DNA of 64,000 bases from Acidobacteriota bacterium (GCA_016713675.1 JADJOS010000001.1:682001-746000); one strand, 5' to 3'; numbered from the stretch's first letter, positions 1 to 10,131 are shown. Made by a program: numbers and translations. The notes: generated by a model from the letters alone, not told the origin.

Positions 1-842
1 GGGAGATTGAGGATGTCATACCAAACACCGGACCGTTTGTCCTGTACCTTTTCGATCGCAGCTGCTTCGCGTTGCAGAATGGCGATCAACTCGCCTCGGC
101 GAGGATGGTCCTTTGGGAAATATTCGAGTGTATCGACGAGTCCCATCGCGTACCAACCCATTGCCCGTCCCCAATAATGCGGAGATCTGCCGGTCGTTTT
201 ATCAGCCCATTTTTGCTGTTTTGATTCGTCCCAGCCATGGATCAGCAAGCCGGTTTTCTCATCACGGCTGTTTTTTTCCATCCAAACGAATTGGTTAGCG
301 ATGTCATTCCAGTTGTCCTCGCCAAAAACCTGCGAATATTCCGCATAGAATGGCTGGCCCATGTAGAGGCCGTCGAGCCACATCTGATAGGGATATATCT
401 TCTTATGCCAAAATCCGCCTTCTTTAGTACGCGGATGCGTTCGGAGCTGCGAGCGAAACAGGTCGACCATCTTTCGATACTTCGCGTCGCCTGTGATCCG
501 ATACATCATCATCATCGCGATCGCAGGTGTGACGTGGTCGATGTTGTACTCTTCAAGGTGATAATCCTTGTGGTTGCCGTTTTCGTCGATCCAATGGTCC
601 ATTCCTTTTTGAATATGACGAAAATATTTGGGATCGCCGGTCTCCTGCCACATTGATTCAATAGCTTTAAGGATGACGCCCTGCTCATAATTCCACTTTG
701 GCGGAATGCCCGGCGAATTCCGCTTATCGACCCAAATTCGATTCATCGCCGTATCGGCGAGACGCTCGGAAACAAGCGTGCCTTGAGCAAAAGATGTTGC
801 GGCGACGATCAGAATTAGTGCGATCAAAGTTATAAGTCTCAT
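1..842 (-). CDS. GH105 unsaturated rhamnogalacturonyl hydrolase, 3' end beyond window
   Basis: This is a family 105/88 glycoside hydrolase that removes unsaturated galacturonyl residues from rhamnogalacturonan or pectin oligosaccharides left by lyases. About 280 residues are visible and the C-terminus lies beyond the left edge. The start ATG is followed by a signal peptide (MRLITLIALILIVAATSFAQ), so it is exported, probably to the periplasm. Visible family hallmarks are WLDGLYMGQPF in the middle, HGWDES, and RSPHYWGRAMGWYAMG, which match the alpha/alpha-barrel active-site segments of YteR/YesR-type enzymes. Its ATG overlaps the TGA of the upstream esterase gene (ATGA), implying translational coupling in the pectin operon. 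The family is certain enough; the precise substrate is inferred from the neighbours. Confidence 0.9.
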   Translation of the reverse strand, partial: MRLITLIALILIVAATSFAQGTLVSERLADTAMNRIWVDKRNSPGIPPKWNYEQGVILKAIESMWQETGDPKYFRHIQKGMDHWIDENGNHKDYHLEEYNIDHVTPAIAMMMMYRITGDAKYRKMVDLFRSQLRTHPRTKEGGFWHKKIYPYQMWLDGLYMGQPFYAEYSQVFGEDNWNDIANQFVWMEKNSRDEKTGLLIHGWDESKQQKWADKTTGRSPHYWGRAMGWYAMGLVDTLEYFPKDHPRRGELIAILQREAAAIEKVQDKRSGVWYDILNL

Positions 843-1573
843 TTTTTTAGGTATTTACGTAATTTCAATTTCGATTCGCTTATTCCCTCGACCGCAAGAG
901 TCGCCACTTCGTCGGCTCCCTTTGGATTGAAATGCGTGTTATCTTCGATGCCTTTCGGATAATTCGCATTTTCGTCAGGTTTCAGTTGAAGGAATAAACT
1001 CCTTGAACCCTCGACGCCGAGGCGTTTTATCAGCGCTTCGGTCTTACGATGCATATCGATAAGCGGCACTTTTTTTTCTTCTGCAACAGCACGAACTATG
1101 TCTGGATATTCACCGTGCGAATCGACTAAATTGCCGTCTTTGTCGAATCTACGGCGCATCACCGGCGTCATCAGCACGATGTTACCGTCCTTGCAGCGAA
1201 CCTCGTCAATAAATTTGATCAGATTCGCCCGATATGCGTCGGGCGGCGTGTAACGCTCGCCTTTGTCTTTCGACGAATCATTGTGCCCGAACTGCACGAA
1301 CACCGAGTCGCCTTTCTTTACTTCATTTACGATCTTCTGCCATCGCCCTTCAGAAATGAACGTCTTTGTGCTCCGGCCATTCATTGCACGGTTCTCGACC
1401 CGCACCTTTCCGTCCTTAAAATGCTTTCCTAGCATCTCGCCCCAACCTGTTTCAGGACGTTTCTCCGGCAGTTTGTCCGCACACGTCGAATCGCCGGCGA
1501 GAAACACTGTGACCACCCGCGGCTGAGCGAGAACGCTCGTCGACAAAATTAAGATGAAAAGCAGATAATTCAT
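839..1573 (-). CDS. Rhamnogalacturonan acetylesterase-like SGNH hydrolase (CE12)
   Basis: This secreted SGNH/GDSL esterase (244 aa) most likely removes acetyl groups from rhamnogalacturonan so that lyases and hydrolases can act. The chosen ATG gives a clean signal peptide (MNYLLFILILSTSVLAQ); longer in-frame starts exist but would put a charged, non-signal stretch in front. Block I is FLAGDSTCADK with nucleophile Ser29, the Gly/Asn block is VQFGHNDSS, and the C-terminal Asp-His pair lies in DNTHFNPKGADE. This is the arrangement of the CE12 family (RGAE, YxiM/YesT). It overlaps the oxidoreductase gene upstream by four bases and the GH105 gene downstream by four bases, so the three are probably translated as a coupled block. 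Confidence 0.88.
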   Translation of the reverse strand: MNYLLFILILSTSVLAQPRVVTVFLAGDSTCADKLPEKRPETGWGEMLGKHFKDGKVRVENRAMNGRSTKTFISEGRWQKIVNEVKKGDSVFVQFGHNDSSKDKGERYTPPDAYRANLIKFIDEVRCKDGNIVLMTPVMRRRFDKDGNLVDSHGEYPDIVRAVAEEKKVPLIDMHRKTEALIKRLGVEGSRSLFLQLKPDENANYPKGIEDNTHFNPKGADEVATLAVEGISESKLKLRKYLKK

Positions 1574-2895
1574 ACTTTGACCAATTCGTTGATCTTGACC
1601 GGACGCTGCTCCTCGACGCTTGTGCGTGCGGCAACGCCGACCATACACGACATCGCTCCTGCCCGAGCGCTCGGCAATTTCAGATAGTCCGGCACGGATG
1701 CGTTGCGAAATATCACATCACGCAGCCTATCATCACCGCCTGAATGCCCGCCCTTGATCTGCGGCATATCCAACTCCTCGTGTTTTCCAAAGTTCTTGCT
1801 CAAGAACGCCGTCGATTCGCGCGCGACTTCCCATGGCTGGCGTTCATAATCGCGAACCTCGAGCCGCCCTTTTGTTCCATTGAACGCTAGCCGATACCCT
1901 TCTAACGGCATCGCCGCATTCAGCGAATATGCAAGGCTTGCCCCGTTCGTATAACGCACGATCGCCGACATTGAGTCATAAATATCAACGTCATCCCTGT
2001 AAACACAGCCGTCTCGATAATAGCCGTCGGCACTTTCGCATTCGGAGTACAATTTGGTCAAACGAGCTTCCTTTGTGATATCCCAATAGAACGGGCATTT
2101 TGTTTTGTGCAGACACGGCCGGCAATTCGAGTGGCGAAACGGCCCGTTCTTGCCGTAGACGTTTAACGCCCCGTATGCCGTAACCTCGACAGGATCGGCA
2201 TCGAGAAACCAATTTATCAGGTCGAAATGATGTGTTGCCTTATGTACCCAAAGACTGCCGCCGCCTGACTTGAGCCGATGCCAGCGGCGAAAATAGTCAG
2301 CACCGTGTCGGGTGTCCAGATACCAGCTGAAATCGACCGATATGACCTTGCCTATCTCGCCTGACGAAATGATCTGCTTTATCTTCTCGTGCTTTGGTGC
2401 GTATCGGTAATTAAAGGTGACGATGATATTCCGGCCGTGCTTCTTCTCGGCATCGAGTACTGACTGACAGTCCTTCGCCTCGATCACCATCGGCTTTTCG
2501 GTGATCACGTTTACACCTTTTTCGAGGGCTCGCTTGATGAATTTGTGATGAGTAGAGTCCACCGTCGTGACCATAACGGTCGAAGGTTTTGCCGTTTCGA
2601 TCATCTTGTCAAAGTCGGTGAACGTCGGACAATCGGCTCCGATCAATTTCTTTCCGGCCTCGACACGAAGAGGATTGATGTCGCACAGGCCGACGAATTC
2701 GACCACGTCTTTGTACCGTTCGGCAATGTCTTTGCCCCACATTCCGGTCGCACGGTGGCCGGTACCGATGATTGCGTAACGCAGCCGTTCGAGCGGCGCA
2801 ACTCTGGCGAGCGACGTGCCGGCAAGCACCGCACCCGCGACCACTGAGGCTCCGCCTTTTACAAATTCGCGTCGGTCAATATTGTCTTTCTTCAT
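1570..2895 (-). CDS. Gfo/Idh/MocA family oxidoreductase with Tat-type signal
   Basis: This 441-residue protein is an NAD(P)-dependent Gfo/Idh/MocA-type dehydrogenase. The N-terminus has a twin-arginine-like leader (DRREFVKGGASVVAGA), then the Rossmann motif YAIIGTGHRATGMWG, the family's EKP motif (NVITEKPMV), and the catalytic region SGGGSLWVHKATHHFDL with the expected His-x3-Asp-like spacing. A Cys-rich stretch (CRPCLHKTKCPFYWD) around residue 260 is characteristic of a secreted subgroup. Its substrate is not readable, but its place between GH28 and CE12 genes suggests oxidation or glycosidic cleavage of a pectin-derived sugar. Start is supported by a 5-base gap to the upstream gene. Some members of this fold are glycosidases (GH109-like), which remains an alternative. 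Confidence 0.85.
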   Translation of the reverse strand: MKKDNIDRREFVKGGASVVAGAVLAGTSLARVAPLERLRYAIIGTGHRATGMWGKDIAERYKDVVEFVGLCDINPLRVEAGKKLIGADCPTFTDFDKMIETAKPSTVMVTTVDSTHHKFIKRALEKGVNVITEKPMVIEAKDCQSVLDAEKKHGRNIIVTFNYRYAPKHEKIKQIISSGEIGKVISVDFSWYLDTRHGADYFRRWHRLKSGGGSLWVHKATHHFDLINWFLDADPVEVTAYGALNVYGKNGPFRHSNCRPCLHKTKCPFYWDITKEARLTKLYSECESADGYYRDGCVYRDDVDIYDSMSAIVRYTNGASLAYSLNAAMPLEGYRLAFNGTKGRLEVRDYERQPWEVARESTAFLSKNFGKHEELDMPQIKGGHSGGDDRLRDVIFRNASVPDYLKLPSARAGAMSCMVGVAARTSVEEQRPVKINELVKV

Positions 2896-2900
2896 AATGT

Positions 2901-4310
2901 CTATTCGAGCGAATCGACCTTCTTTCCGCCAATGGCCACGTTTTCGAGCTTTATACCTTTCACATTTTTAACGATGTTCTTGTTCTTCATTTGGCCAAAC
3001 GTGCAATTCCTGAGTGACACATCGTAAATTGGAGCGTTATCGAGCCCCTGCAGATCGACCGCACGATTGCCGGTGCCGCAAGTCAGCCCGTCGATCCGGA
3101 CATTTCGAACAAGCGGAATGTGCGCGCCCTTAGCGCCTTCCTCGTAGTTAAAATCTATTTCGATCACGGCCCTTGAGACCGTGCCGATCGTGTTGTTCTT
3201 ATAGTAGAAATTCTCAAGCTTACCGCCGCGAGACGCATTATTTTTGAATCGGATCGCGGTCCACAGGTCGGGACTGTCGAGCTTATTGTCGTGTGCAAAT
3301 ACATTGCGAACGCCGCCCGAGATCTCGCTGCCGACCGTTATGCCGCCGTGGCCGTCACGCATCGTACAATTACGGATGATGACGTTCTCGGTCGGTGTAT
3401 TGAGCCTGCGACCGTCGTTATTGCGGCCCGATTTGATCGCGATGCAGTCGTCGCCGGTATCGAAAAAACAGTTGTCGATGAGGACATCCTTGCACGATTC
3501 GGGATCACAGCCGTCATTGTTCGGGCCGTGCGTCGCGATGTGCAGATTGCGGACGATGACGTTCTCACACAAGACCGGATGCACTTCCCACATCGGCGAA
3601 TCGATGATCTTGACGCCTTCGATCAGCACGTTCTTGCATTTATAAGGTTGTATGAACTGCGGCCGAAGATAATCCTTCTCACCGCCAAAAATGCGCTCTT
3701 CGACCGGTGCATTCCGGTCCATGAATTCGTAGAGCTTTGCACGTGCTGCCCGCTGGCTCATGACCTCAGGATTGCCGCCGTATCTCGGATTGCCGTGCCA
3801 TTTCCAAAAGAACGCTTTGCCCTGCCCATCGAGCGTGCCTTCACCCGTGATCGCAATATTAGTTTCCTGATAAGCGAAGATCAGCGGCGAAAGGTGCATC
3901 AGCTCCATTCCCTCCCAACGGGTGTGAACAATGGGCATATACGCCTTGGCATCCGTAGCAAATTTTAACGTAGCGCCTTTTGAAATATGCAGATCGACGT
4001 TCGATCTGAGCCTGATCGCTCCGGTCAAAAACTCGCCCGCCGGCACGACAACACGTCCGCCGCCCGCTTTGCTGCAGGCATCGATGGCCTTGTTGATCGC
4101 ATCACGGCAGTCGACCTGGCCTCCGGCCTTTGCTCCGAATTTCAGAATGCTGTAGTCCCGCTTCCTGAATTTCGGTGCCTTGATCCGTGCAAGGATCTTT
4201 GGATACTCGGTCGTCCACGGGTCGGCCTGTCCAAAGGCAAGTGCCGGCGCTAACATAAGCCCGGCCGTTCCGATCGAGAAATTGACAATGAAATCGCGTC
4301 TATTTTGCAT
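2901..4310 (-). CDS. GH28 polygalacturonase/rhamnogalacturonase
   Basis: This 469-residue exported glycoside hydrolase family 28 enzyme hydrolyses polygalacturonan or related pectin backbones. A Tat-like leader (NRRDFIVNFSIGTAG) opens the protein, followed by a right-handed beta-helix rich in Asn-ladder repeats. All four GH28 motifs are visible: NNDGCD (the NTD position), DTGDDCIAIKSG (the catalytic Asp pair), GHGGITVGSE (GHG), and RFKNN (RxK). The gene is 5 bases upstream of the oxidoreductase and 21 bases downstream of the CE8-PL10 gene, clearly in one operon. The presence of NND rather than NTD is frequent in bacterial exo-acting and rhamnogalacturonan-acting members, so exo-activity is possible but not shown. 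Confidence 0.93.
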   Translation of the reverse strand: MQNRRDFIVNFSIGTAGLMLAPALAFGQADPWTTEYPKILARIKAPKFRKRDYSILKFGAKAGGQVDCRDAINKAIDACSKAGGGRVVVPAGEFLTGAIRLRSNVDLHISKGATLKFATDAKAYMPIVHTRWEGMELMHLSPLIFAYQETNIAITGEGTLDGQGKAFFWKWHGNPRYGGNPEVMSQRAARAKLYEFMDRNAPVEERIFGGEKDYLRPQFIQPYKCKNVLIEGVKIIDSPMWEVHPVLCENVIVRNLHIATHGPNNDGCDPESCKDVLIDNCFFDTGDDCIAIKSGRNNDGRRLNTPTENVIIRNCTMRDGHGGITVGSEISGGVRNVFAHDNKLDSPDLWTAIRFKNNASRGGKLENFYYKNNTIGTVSRAVIEIDFNYEEGAKGAHIPLVRNVRIDGLTCGTGNRAVDLQGLDNAPIYDVSLRNCTFGQMKNKNIVKNVKGIKLENVAIGGKKVDSLE

Positions 4311-4331
4311 AATCCTCTATCATTTCCAGGC

Positions 4332-6359
4332 CTATTTTGTGACTCCTCCGAGTTTCTGCTTCCATTTTGGGTAATCCTTTTCGAGCAGGTTATGCGGACT
4401 CGAAACGTACCAAGTGTAGCCGCCTGCCCGTTCAGGGTCGAGGTCCTTGATATCGTATTTGATCACTGCATCACGGCCGACAAATACCGGACGCATCGTC
4501 TCCATTTCATAGAATCGTCCCCACAGCGGCGTTGCCGCGGGATCCCTGACCAGTGAATATTTCCAACCGGCAGGCGTCGAGGTCCGATCCAGCTTTCGGC
4601 CGACGATCTTGTTCTTTTGATACCAGGCGATTGCCGACTCGACAGCAGCTATCACCTCTTTTGACGGTTGTTTGACGCCCATCAGGAACTTTACGATCGC
4701 TACGGATTCTCCGCCGGTAAGCGAGATCGGTTCGAATGCACGGGCCCTTGCCGGCTTTAACGTCACTTCGTCATACTGCGCCGCCCAAATGGTCGGCTTG
4801 CCGTTGATCGAAACCTGCAGTTTGACCGTGAGATCGAGGCCCTTTGCGAGAGCGGCCTCACATTTCTTACGTCGTTCGTCGTCCACGAATAAGTGGTCGG
4901 TCTCGCGTTCAGCAATATCTCGAAACAATTCGAGCACACCGATCATCGCGTCGTCATTGAATGTAATGTGCGAATAATAACCCTTTTTGAGCGGAAAGAA
5001 CTGCGGAAAACCGCCGTTTTCGTATTGCGATGAGAGCAGATAATCGACGCCTTTCAGATACGCTTCCTTATATTTCGGCAGATTTCCGGGAGGCGAAGAT
5101 TTGAGCAAGCTGGCAGTAATGAGCTTACCGAGGTATCTGATCTGCGTAAAGGTCGCTTTGTTATCGATCGTCGTTTCGCGGATGTCACTTTTGCTCGCGG
5201 CCAATGCTTCACGCTCGGTCCGCGTCAGCATCAGTGCCATGTCGATGTTCTTTTCAAATCCGCCGTTCGACTTTTGATAGAGCAGCAGTTGATCGCCTAT
5301 CCGTGCCGCCTCATCGGTCTGGTACCAGAATGGCTTTTGCTTTAAAACTTCGTTCCAAGTGACGAGCTTCCAGTCAGGCTGCGTCTTTTCCTGCCATGCG
5401 AAGTTCTCTGCCTTATACGGGTCCCATCCGTCCCGGCCGCTCAGGAAATACTCGCCGGAAAACACCTTGACGTCTGCATCGGTGAGCTTGCGGGCCCAAG
5501 CGACTCGAGCTTCGGCGTTTGACCCCTTGCCGGTCGAACCGTATTCGGCAAAATAAGCGGTCTTTTCGCGTTGTGGTTCCCAATGATGCCAGCCTTCCGG
5601 GCGGATATCGGCGTCGATCTGGGTGTTTAGAAATACGGTACGGCCATAGTCACGCCATGGCCGCCCGAGATAAATACCGTTCTTCGTGTTGTTGCTGGTC
5701 AAACGGCATTTATGAAAAACGAATCCGGCCGGCTCGTCTGCGGCAAATCGCATCGGCGCCGTTATATAGCCGTCTCCTTTGCTATGAATGTGACAATTCT
5801 CGAACACCGCGGCCGCCTGGCCGAATATATAATCGACGTGGCCTTCGATATATGAATCGACATAGTATTGTCTGCCGTTCTTTGCATACAGCGTGTCCTG
5901 CCAGCCAAGGAATCTGCACTTGTTGAATACAGTTCGATCTGCCTCTACGAGCACCGCTACGGCCTGCGATCCGATACCGAATGAATTCTCAAATGAGATG
6001 TTCTCTGCGTAAAAATCGTGCCCGCCGATATAAACGCTGTAGCTCGCCGATGTTGAACCCGCAGCTTTGTTTGAGAGGCTAAAGGTAATAATGGTCTTTT
6101 CGGCGACGCTGCCAATGAACGAAACGTAAGGCTTGTTTGCCGGAACACGAACCTGTTCGGTATATGTTCCGGGCTTGATGTCGATCACAAAGCGGCGTTT
6201 GTTATTCTCCGGCACACGATCTACCGCCGCTTGCACCGTCTTTACGTCACCACTGCCGTCAGCCGCAACGGTTAGGTCTGCCTTTGCCGGCATCGCTGCG
6301 GCAACGGCTGCTGTCAGCGTTGCGAGCAAACTAATTTGTAAGTAACGGAGGATCAACAT
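4332..6359 (-). CDS. Pectin methylesterase-pectate lyase fusion (CE8-PL10)
   Basis: This 675-residue secreted protein joins two pectin-active domains. After a signal peptide ending near AMPAKA, residues about 30-310 form a CE8 pectin methylesterase with YVDSYIEGHVDYIFGQAA (catalytic Asp), DGYITAPMR, and YLGRPWRDYG (Arg/Trp substrate residues). Residues about 325-670 form a PL10 pectate lyase, recognisable from GDQLLLYQKSNGGFEKN, YENGGFPQFFPL, FNDDAMIGVL and ARAFEPISLTGGES, the last carrying the likely catalytic Arg. De-esterification by the first domain would create the demethylated substrate of the second. It is 82 bases downstream of the receptor gene. Both domains look intact with no missing key residue that I can see. 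Confidence 0.93.
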   Translation of the reverse strand: MLILRYLQISLLATLTAAVAAAMPAKADLTVAADGSGDVKTVQAAVDRVPENNKRRFVIDIKPGTYTEQVRVPANKPYVSFIGSVAEKTIITFSLSNKAAGSTSASYSVYIGGHDFYAENISFENSFGIGSQAVAVLVEADRTVFNKCRFLGWQDTLYAKNGRQYYVDSYIEGHVDYIFGQAAAVFENCHIHSKGDGYITAPMRFAADEPAGFVFHKCRLTSNNTKNGIYLGRPWRDYGRTVFLNTQIDADIRPEGWHHWEPQREKTAYFAEYGSTGKGSNAEARVAWARKLTDADVKVFSGEYFLSGRDGWDPYKAENFAWQEKTQPDWKLVTWNEVLKQKPFWYQTDEAARIGDQLLLYQKSNGGFEKNIDMALMLTRTEREALAASKSDIRETTIDNKATFTQIRYLGKLITASLLKSSPPGNLPKYKEAYLKGVDYLLSSQYENGGFPQFFPLKKGYYSHITFNDDAMIGVLELFRDIAERETDHLFVDDERRKKCEAALAKGLDLTVKLQVSINGKPTIWAAQYDEVTLKPARARAFEPISLTGGESVAIVKFLMGVKQPSKEVIAAVESAIAWYQKNKIVGRKLDRTSTPAGWKYSLVRDPAATPLWGRFYEMETMRPVFVGRDAVIKYDIKDLDPERAGGYTWYVSSPHNLLEKDYPKWKQKLGGVTK

Positions 6360-6441
6360 ATTGATAAAAAAGGCGCCGCATTGTCAGTCGTGAAACAGGA
6401 ATGCGACGCCGGAGCAAATTAGATGCAAGTTGACGGCCGGA

Positions 6442-9400
6442 CTAGAAAGTAAACTTTCCGCCGATCTGGATGTCCCTCGGCGGCTGCCGTTGGTTATTTG
6501 CTAGGCCAAACGCTGCACTTGTCGGATCAAGATTGAGCCCCGAGAAGTACGGTCTGTTTAGGGCATTGATCGCCTCAAATCTGACCTGGACCTTCATTCC
6601 TTCGCGGATACGGAAACTCTTCGAAACACCGAGGTCAAATTTCAAGAAACGCTGATTCCGGAACTGCCCCATCGTCAATGGCATTGACCTGACGGTGTTT
6701 GTGCTGCTGCTTGTATAGTTGTTTGCAAATCCCGGCACTACACCTCCGATAGAGAAACCGGTAAGATCAAACGCAGGTATGTCTATTCCATATCGGCGGC
6801 CGCCGGGATCTTTCTTGCCAAGCAGGCTGACCAGCTGATACGGATCGCCGCTGTAGTAAACATTTCCGAATTGCAGCGGTTCGCCGCTCTGCCACTCGTA
6901 TACGGCCTGCATCTGCCATCCTCCGAGGATCGCGTCAGCGACCGGATGCCAGTTGTTGCCGAACTTGCGGTTCTTACCGAACGGCAATTCGTAGATGGTC
7001 GACAAAGTGAACCGGTGCGGACGTTCGGTCGGCGAAACAATGTCGGTCAGGTCGGTATCCTGCGGATTGAGGTATTGAGCACGTTGATGCTCACGCGAGA
7101 ATGTGTAGGAACCGTTGACCGACAATCCGGCCGTGAACCGCTTGACGAACTGTAGAGACAGCGAATTATAGTCGCTGGTGCCGTTATACTCGGTCACGGC
7201 AATATTTCCGTATTGCGGGAACGGCGTCAATAAACGTCGACGCTGAATCGTGGCAGCGTTCCATGTTGCACTGCTCGCGACCAACGTGCGGAAAGGATTT
7301 GCCACGTTCGCATTCAAAAACGTATTGACCGCCGTGATCGAGGCAAGTATCGTTGACGGATCGGTCTGCGGTGTAAATCGATTGAGATATTGTGTCGGGA
7401 TCGCGTTCAGCTCGCGGCTGACCGCCAGATCGCTGCCCCGTGAATAGATATAGGTCAATTCGACGCCGATCTGCCACGGAAGTTCACGCTGAATGCTCAT
7501 CATTACACGCGTATAGTTAGCATTCTTTCGTTCGTTAGAAAGCACCGTCGATGTCGGTCCGGTTGCGTTTGCCGCAGTCACATCGCGTCCAACGAACGTC
7601 ATTGCACCCTGCGAATTTCCCGGTGATGGAGCGATCCCGGCCGGGAAAGGATTAGCAAGCGTCGCAAGGAACGTCAATCCGTTATTCGTACTGGGCACGA
7701 ACAGTGTCGGTGTAGAAAATCCGGGCTGAAAGACCGTTTGGATCTGGAAAGGTGAAGTGAAGATACCAAAGCCGGCCCGAATAACGGTCTTGCTGTCAAT
7801 ACCCCACGAAACGCCGGCCCTCGGCTGAAAGTTATTGGAATCTGTCGACTGGTTCGATTCTTTCGGATCATTTGCAAATATCAATCCGCCTTTGAGTGCG
7901 GCCATACTCCCCAATGGTACCGATGCGGGTACGCTCGCATTGTAGTTTGCCAACACCTGGACGGCGATCGGGCTGTCGATAGTACGGTTGAAATCCGTCA
8001 CGATCCGGCCTTCGCTTTCGCGAACGCCTCGTTCGATCTCATAACGCAATCCGATATTTATGGTGACATTCGGTCTGATCCGGTAGTCATCCTGGATGAA
8101 TCCGCCCAAATATGCCGAATTTGTGTCATATACTGTCGGGTTGTCGATAATACTGTTTCCGTTAGCGACCGGCACGCCCAGCAAAAAGGCAGCAAGGTCG
8201 CGTCCGGCTCGGTCACGTTGAGTAGCTCCGGAGTTTGAAGCCTGCATCGTGTAGGTCCCGTCTATAAAGAACCTGCCGGATGCATAGCCGTCCGAAGCGA
8301 AACGCTCATGCAACCTTCGGAAATCAAGTCCATACCGTAACGTATGGTTTCCGACGATCTGTGTTACCGATGGCTGGATGGAGAACAGATCGAACGGACG
8401 ATTTTGGCCGTTGTTGTAATCAGCCCGCTGCGAGCCAAGCGTCATATAATTTCTAAAATCGAAACGTGGAAAGATGTTCGTCTGACGTATGGTCGGTATG
8501 CCTGTAAATCCAAGATCAGCTGCCGTCGGCTGCCCTTCCTGATATCGCAAAAGCCTGAATTGGTTCCAGCTGCCGCGGATATCGAGCACCATTGTCGACG
8601 AAAGTGTCGATGTGAAATCGACATTTCCGCCATTGTTTCGACGATTCTCAAATCCGCGTGTGATCGAATCAGGTGTGCCTTCGAGGTTGTAACGATCCTC
8701 AGTATTCCGGCTGTGATAATACTTACCGAATATACGGTTGTTATCGTTGAAGTTATGGTCGATCTTGACCATATAGGAGCGGTAAGGTCGGATCAGGTTC
8801 TGGTCGGTCACATAGTTATTGACCAATCCCGCCTGATTCGGAGCCGGGAAAAGATTGAGAAATGCCAGAGCCGGACCATACATCGCCGCCGCGGGGAGAA
8901 TGTTGCAGGTTGAACCGACCGGAACAGCGCCAGTCGTCGGGCAGCCAAATGACGTACGCGTCACATTAGATCCGACCAGAACGCCGCTGAACGGATTGTA
9001 AATGATAGTGTTTGCCGCATCAGCGATGTTCGCGGGGTTTACGATCAATTCCGTGAAATCGCCGGTTCTCATTCTTGCCGTCGGGACCGAGTAGGTCGTC
9101 GGCTGAGCTACATTGTCCTTTTGACGTTCATACGAAAACAGGAAAAAAGTCCTGTCCTTAAAGATCGGGCCGCTGATCACGCCCCCGTATCGGGCATATT
9201 TACGGTCGGGACGTTCACGTCCGATGCGGTTGTTAAAAAAGTTGTTTGCGGTTCGCGATTTGTCTCGATCGTAAAAGTAACCCGCACCGTGAAACTTGTT
9301 GGTGCCGCTCTTGATCGCGACGTTCACGGTCGATCCGGCCGTAAACCCGCTGCCGGCATCAAAACTGTTCGTCTGCACCTTGAATTCCTGTACCGAATCA

Positions 9401-10046
9401 GATGGCGGCGTGAATGCGACCTGGCCGCCGTAAGCCAAATTCGGCGAACCGTCAAGATTGATCTGGTTGCCGGCGGTACCGTTGGTTCTGAATCCGGCAA
9501 GGTTGCCGTTAGCTGTCGGTCCCTGGAAATTGGGATCGCCGGTATAAACAATGCCCGGTGCCTGAGTTGCCAGGGTATAAGGGGCACCCTCGGCAAGCGG
9601 CAATTCCTCGATCTGCCGTTGGCTGACCGATGTGCCGACATTCACAGTGCCTTGTTCCAAAAGCTCGCCGCCTGCGGAAACGCTGACCTCAGCATCCGCA
9701 CCGATCTCTAGTGTAAAATCAATAGACAGTCTGTCATCAACCGCGACGGTCAAGTTCTCACGCAATGACCTCTTAAAGCCGGTGCTCGAAACCGAAACAT
9801 CATAAACTCCAGGCTGTAGGAACGGAACAGAAAATGCACCTTCGCTGTTTGTCGAAACCGTTTGAGATACGTTGGTCGCCATGTTCTTGACGAGAACGGT
9901 CGCACCTGCGACGACGGCTCCGTTCGGATCGCTCACCGTTCCGGCGATCGTTCCGCGAAACTCCTGTCCTAATACCGCCATTGAGCCGATCATCAAAATG
10001 ACCGCCATTAAGATCAATTTTCCATGCAGTTTTTCTGAATATTCAT
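6442..10046 (-). CDS. Oar-like TonB-dependent receptor, signal peptide frame broken by a one-base deletion
   Basis: This is a giant outer-membrane receptor (about 1,200 aa) of the Acidobacteria-type Oar family: an N-terminal carboxypeptidase-regulatory-like beta-sandwich (FRGTIAGTVSDPNGAVVAG), a plug region (around GNLAGFRTNGTAGNQINLDG), and a C-terminal beta-barrel ending in Phe (QIGGKFTF). It probably imports pectin oligosaccharides for the enzymes encoded downstream. The only good ribosome-binding site (AGGACGG) precedes an ATG at 10046 whose frame stops after ten codons. Adding one A to the A5 run (T5 at 10030-10034, plus strand) yields MNIQKKLHGKLILM and a normal signal peptide ending VLGQ. 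In-frame TTG (10122) and ATG (10107) starts exist without a ribosome-binding site, and both lie within the promoter. Confidence 0.85.
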
Positions 10047-10102
10047 ATTTCCGTCCTGTATGATTTTCATTACTTTTTTGGATTCCAGTTGAAGCTCCCA
10101 AA

Positions 10103-10131
10103 ATCATAATTGGTTTTACCAATTATTGCAA
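10103..10131 (-). promoter_or_regulatory. Sigma-70-type promoter of the pectin operon
   Basis: Reading leftward, a -35-like TTGCAA (10131-10126) is followed after exactly 17 bases by a -10-like TATGAT (10108-10103). This places the predicted transcript start near 10096 and gives a leader of about 50 bases to the ATG at 10046. The spacer is almost wholly occupied by the palindrome annotated separately, an arrangement typical of repressor control. The boxes are seen directly; promoter activity is inferred. Confidence 0.65.
10108..10124. promoter_or_regulatory. Operator-like palindrome AATTGGT-N3-ACCAATT
   Basis: A perfect 7-3-7 inverted repeat (AATTGGTTTTACCAATT) sits in the spacer of the receptor promoter. 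The core TGGTNNNACCA matches the shape of operators bound by GntR-family regulators of the FadR subfamily, and resembles hexuronate regulator sites (UxuR/ExuR: TTGGT..ACCAA). A galacturonate-responsive repressor is a reasonable guess given the operon, but no regulator gene is visible in the window. Confidence 0.6.

Noticed and set aside
237..656. Plus-strand open frame of 139 residues at the left edge
   Set aside because: It lies antisense to the GH105 gene, which has a signal peptide and all family motifs.
10103..10122. TTG (10122) or ATG (10107) as start of the TonB-dependent receptor
   Set aside because: Both lie in the predicted -10/operator region, lack a ribosome-binding site and give a non-signal N-terminus; the ATG at 10046 with AGGACGG fits after a one-base correction.
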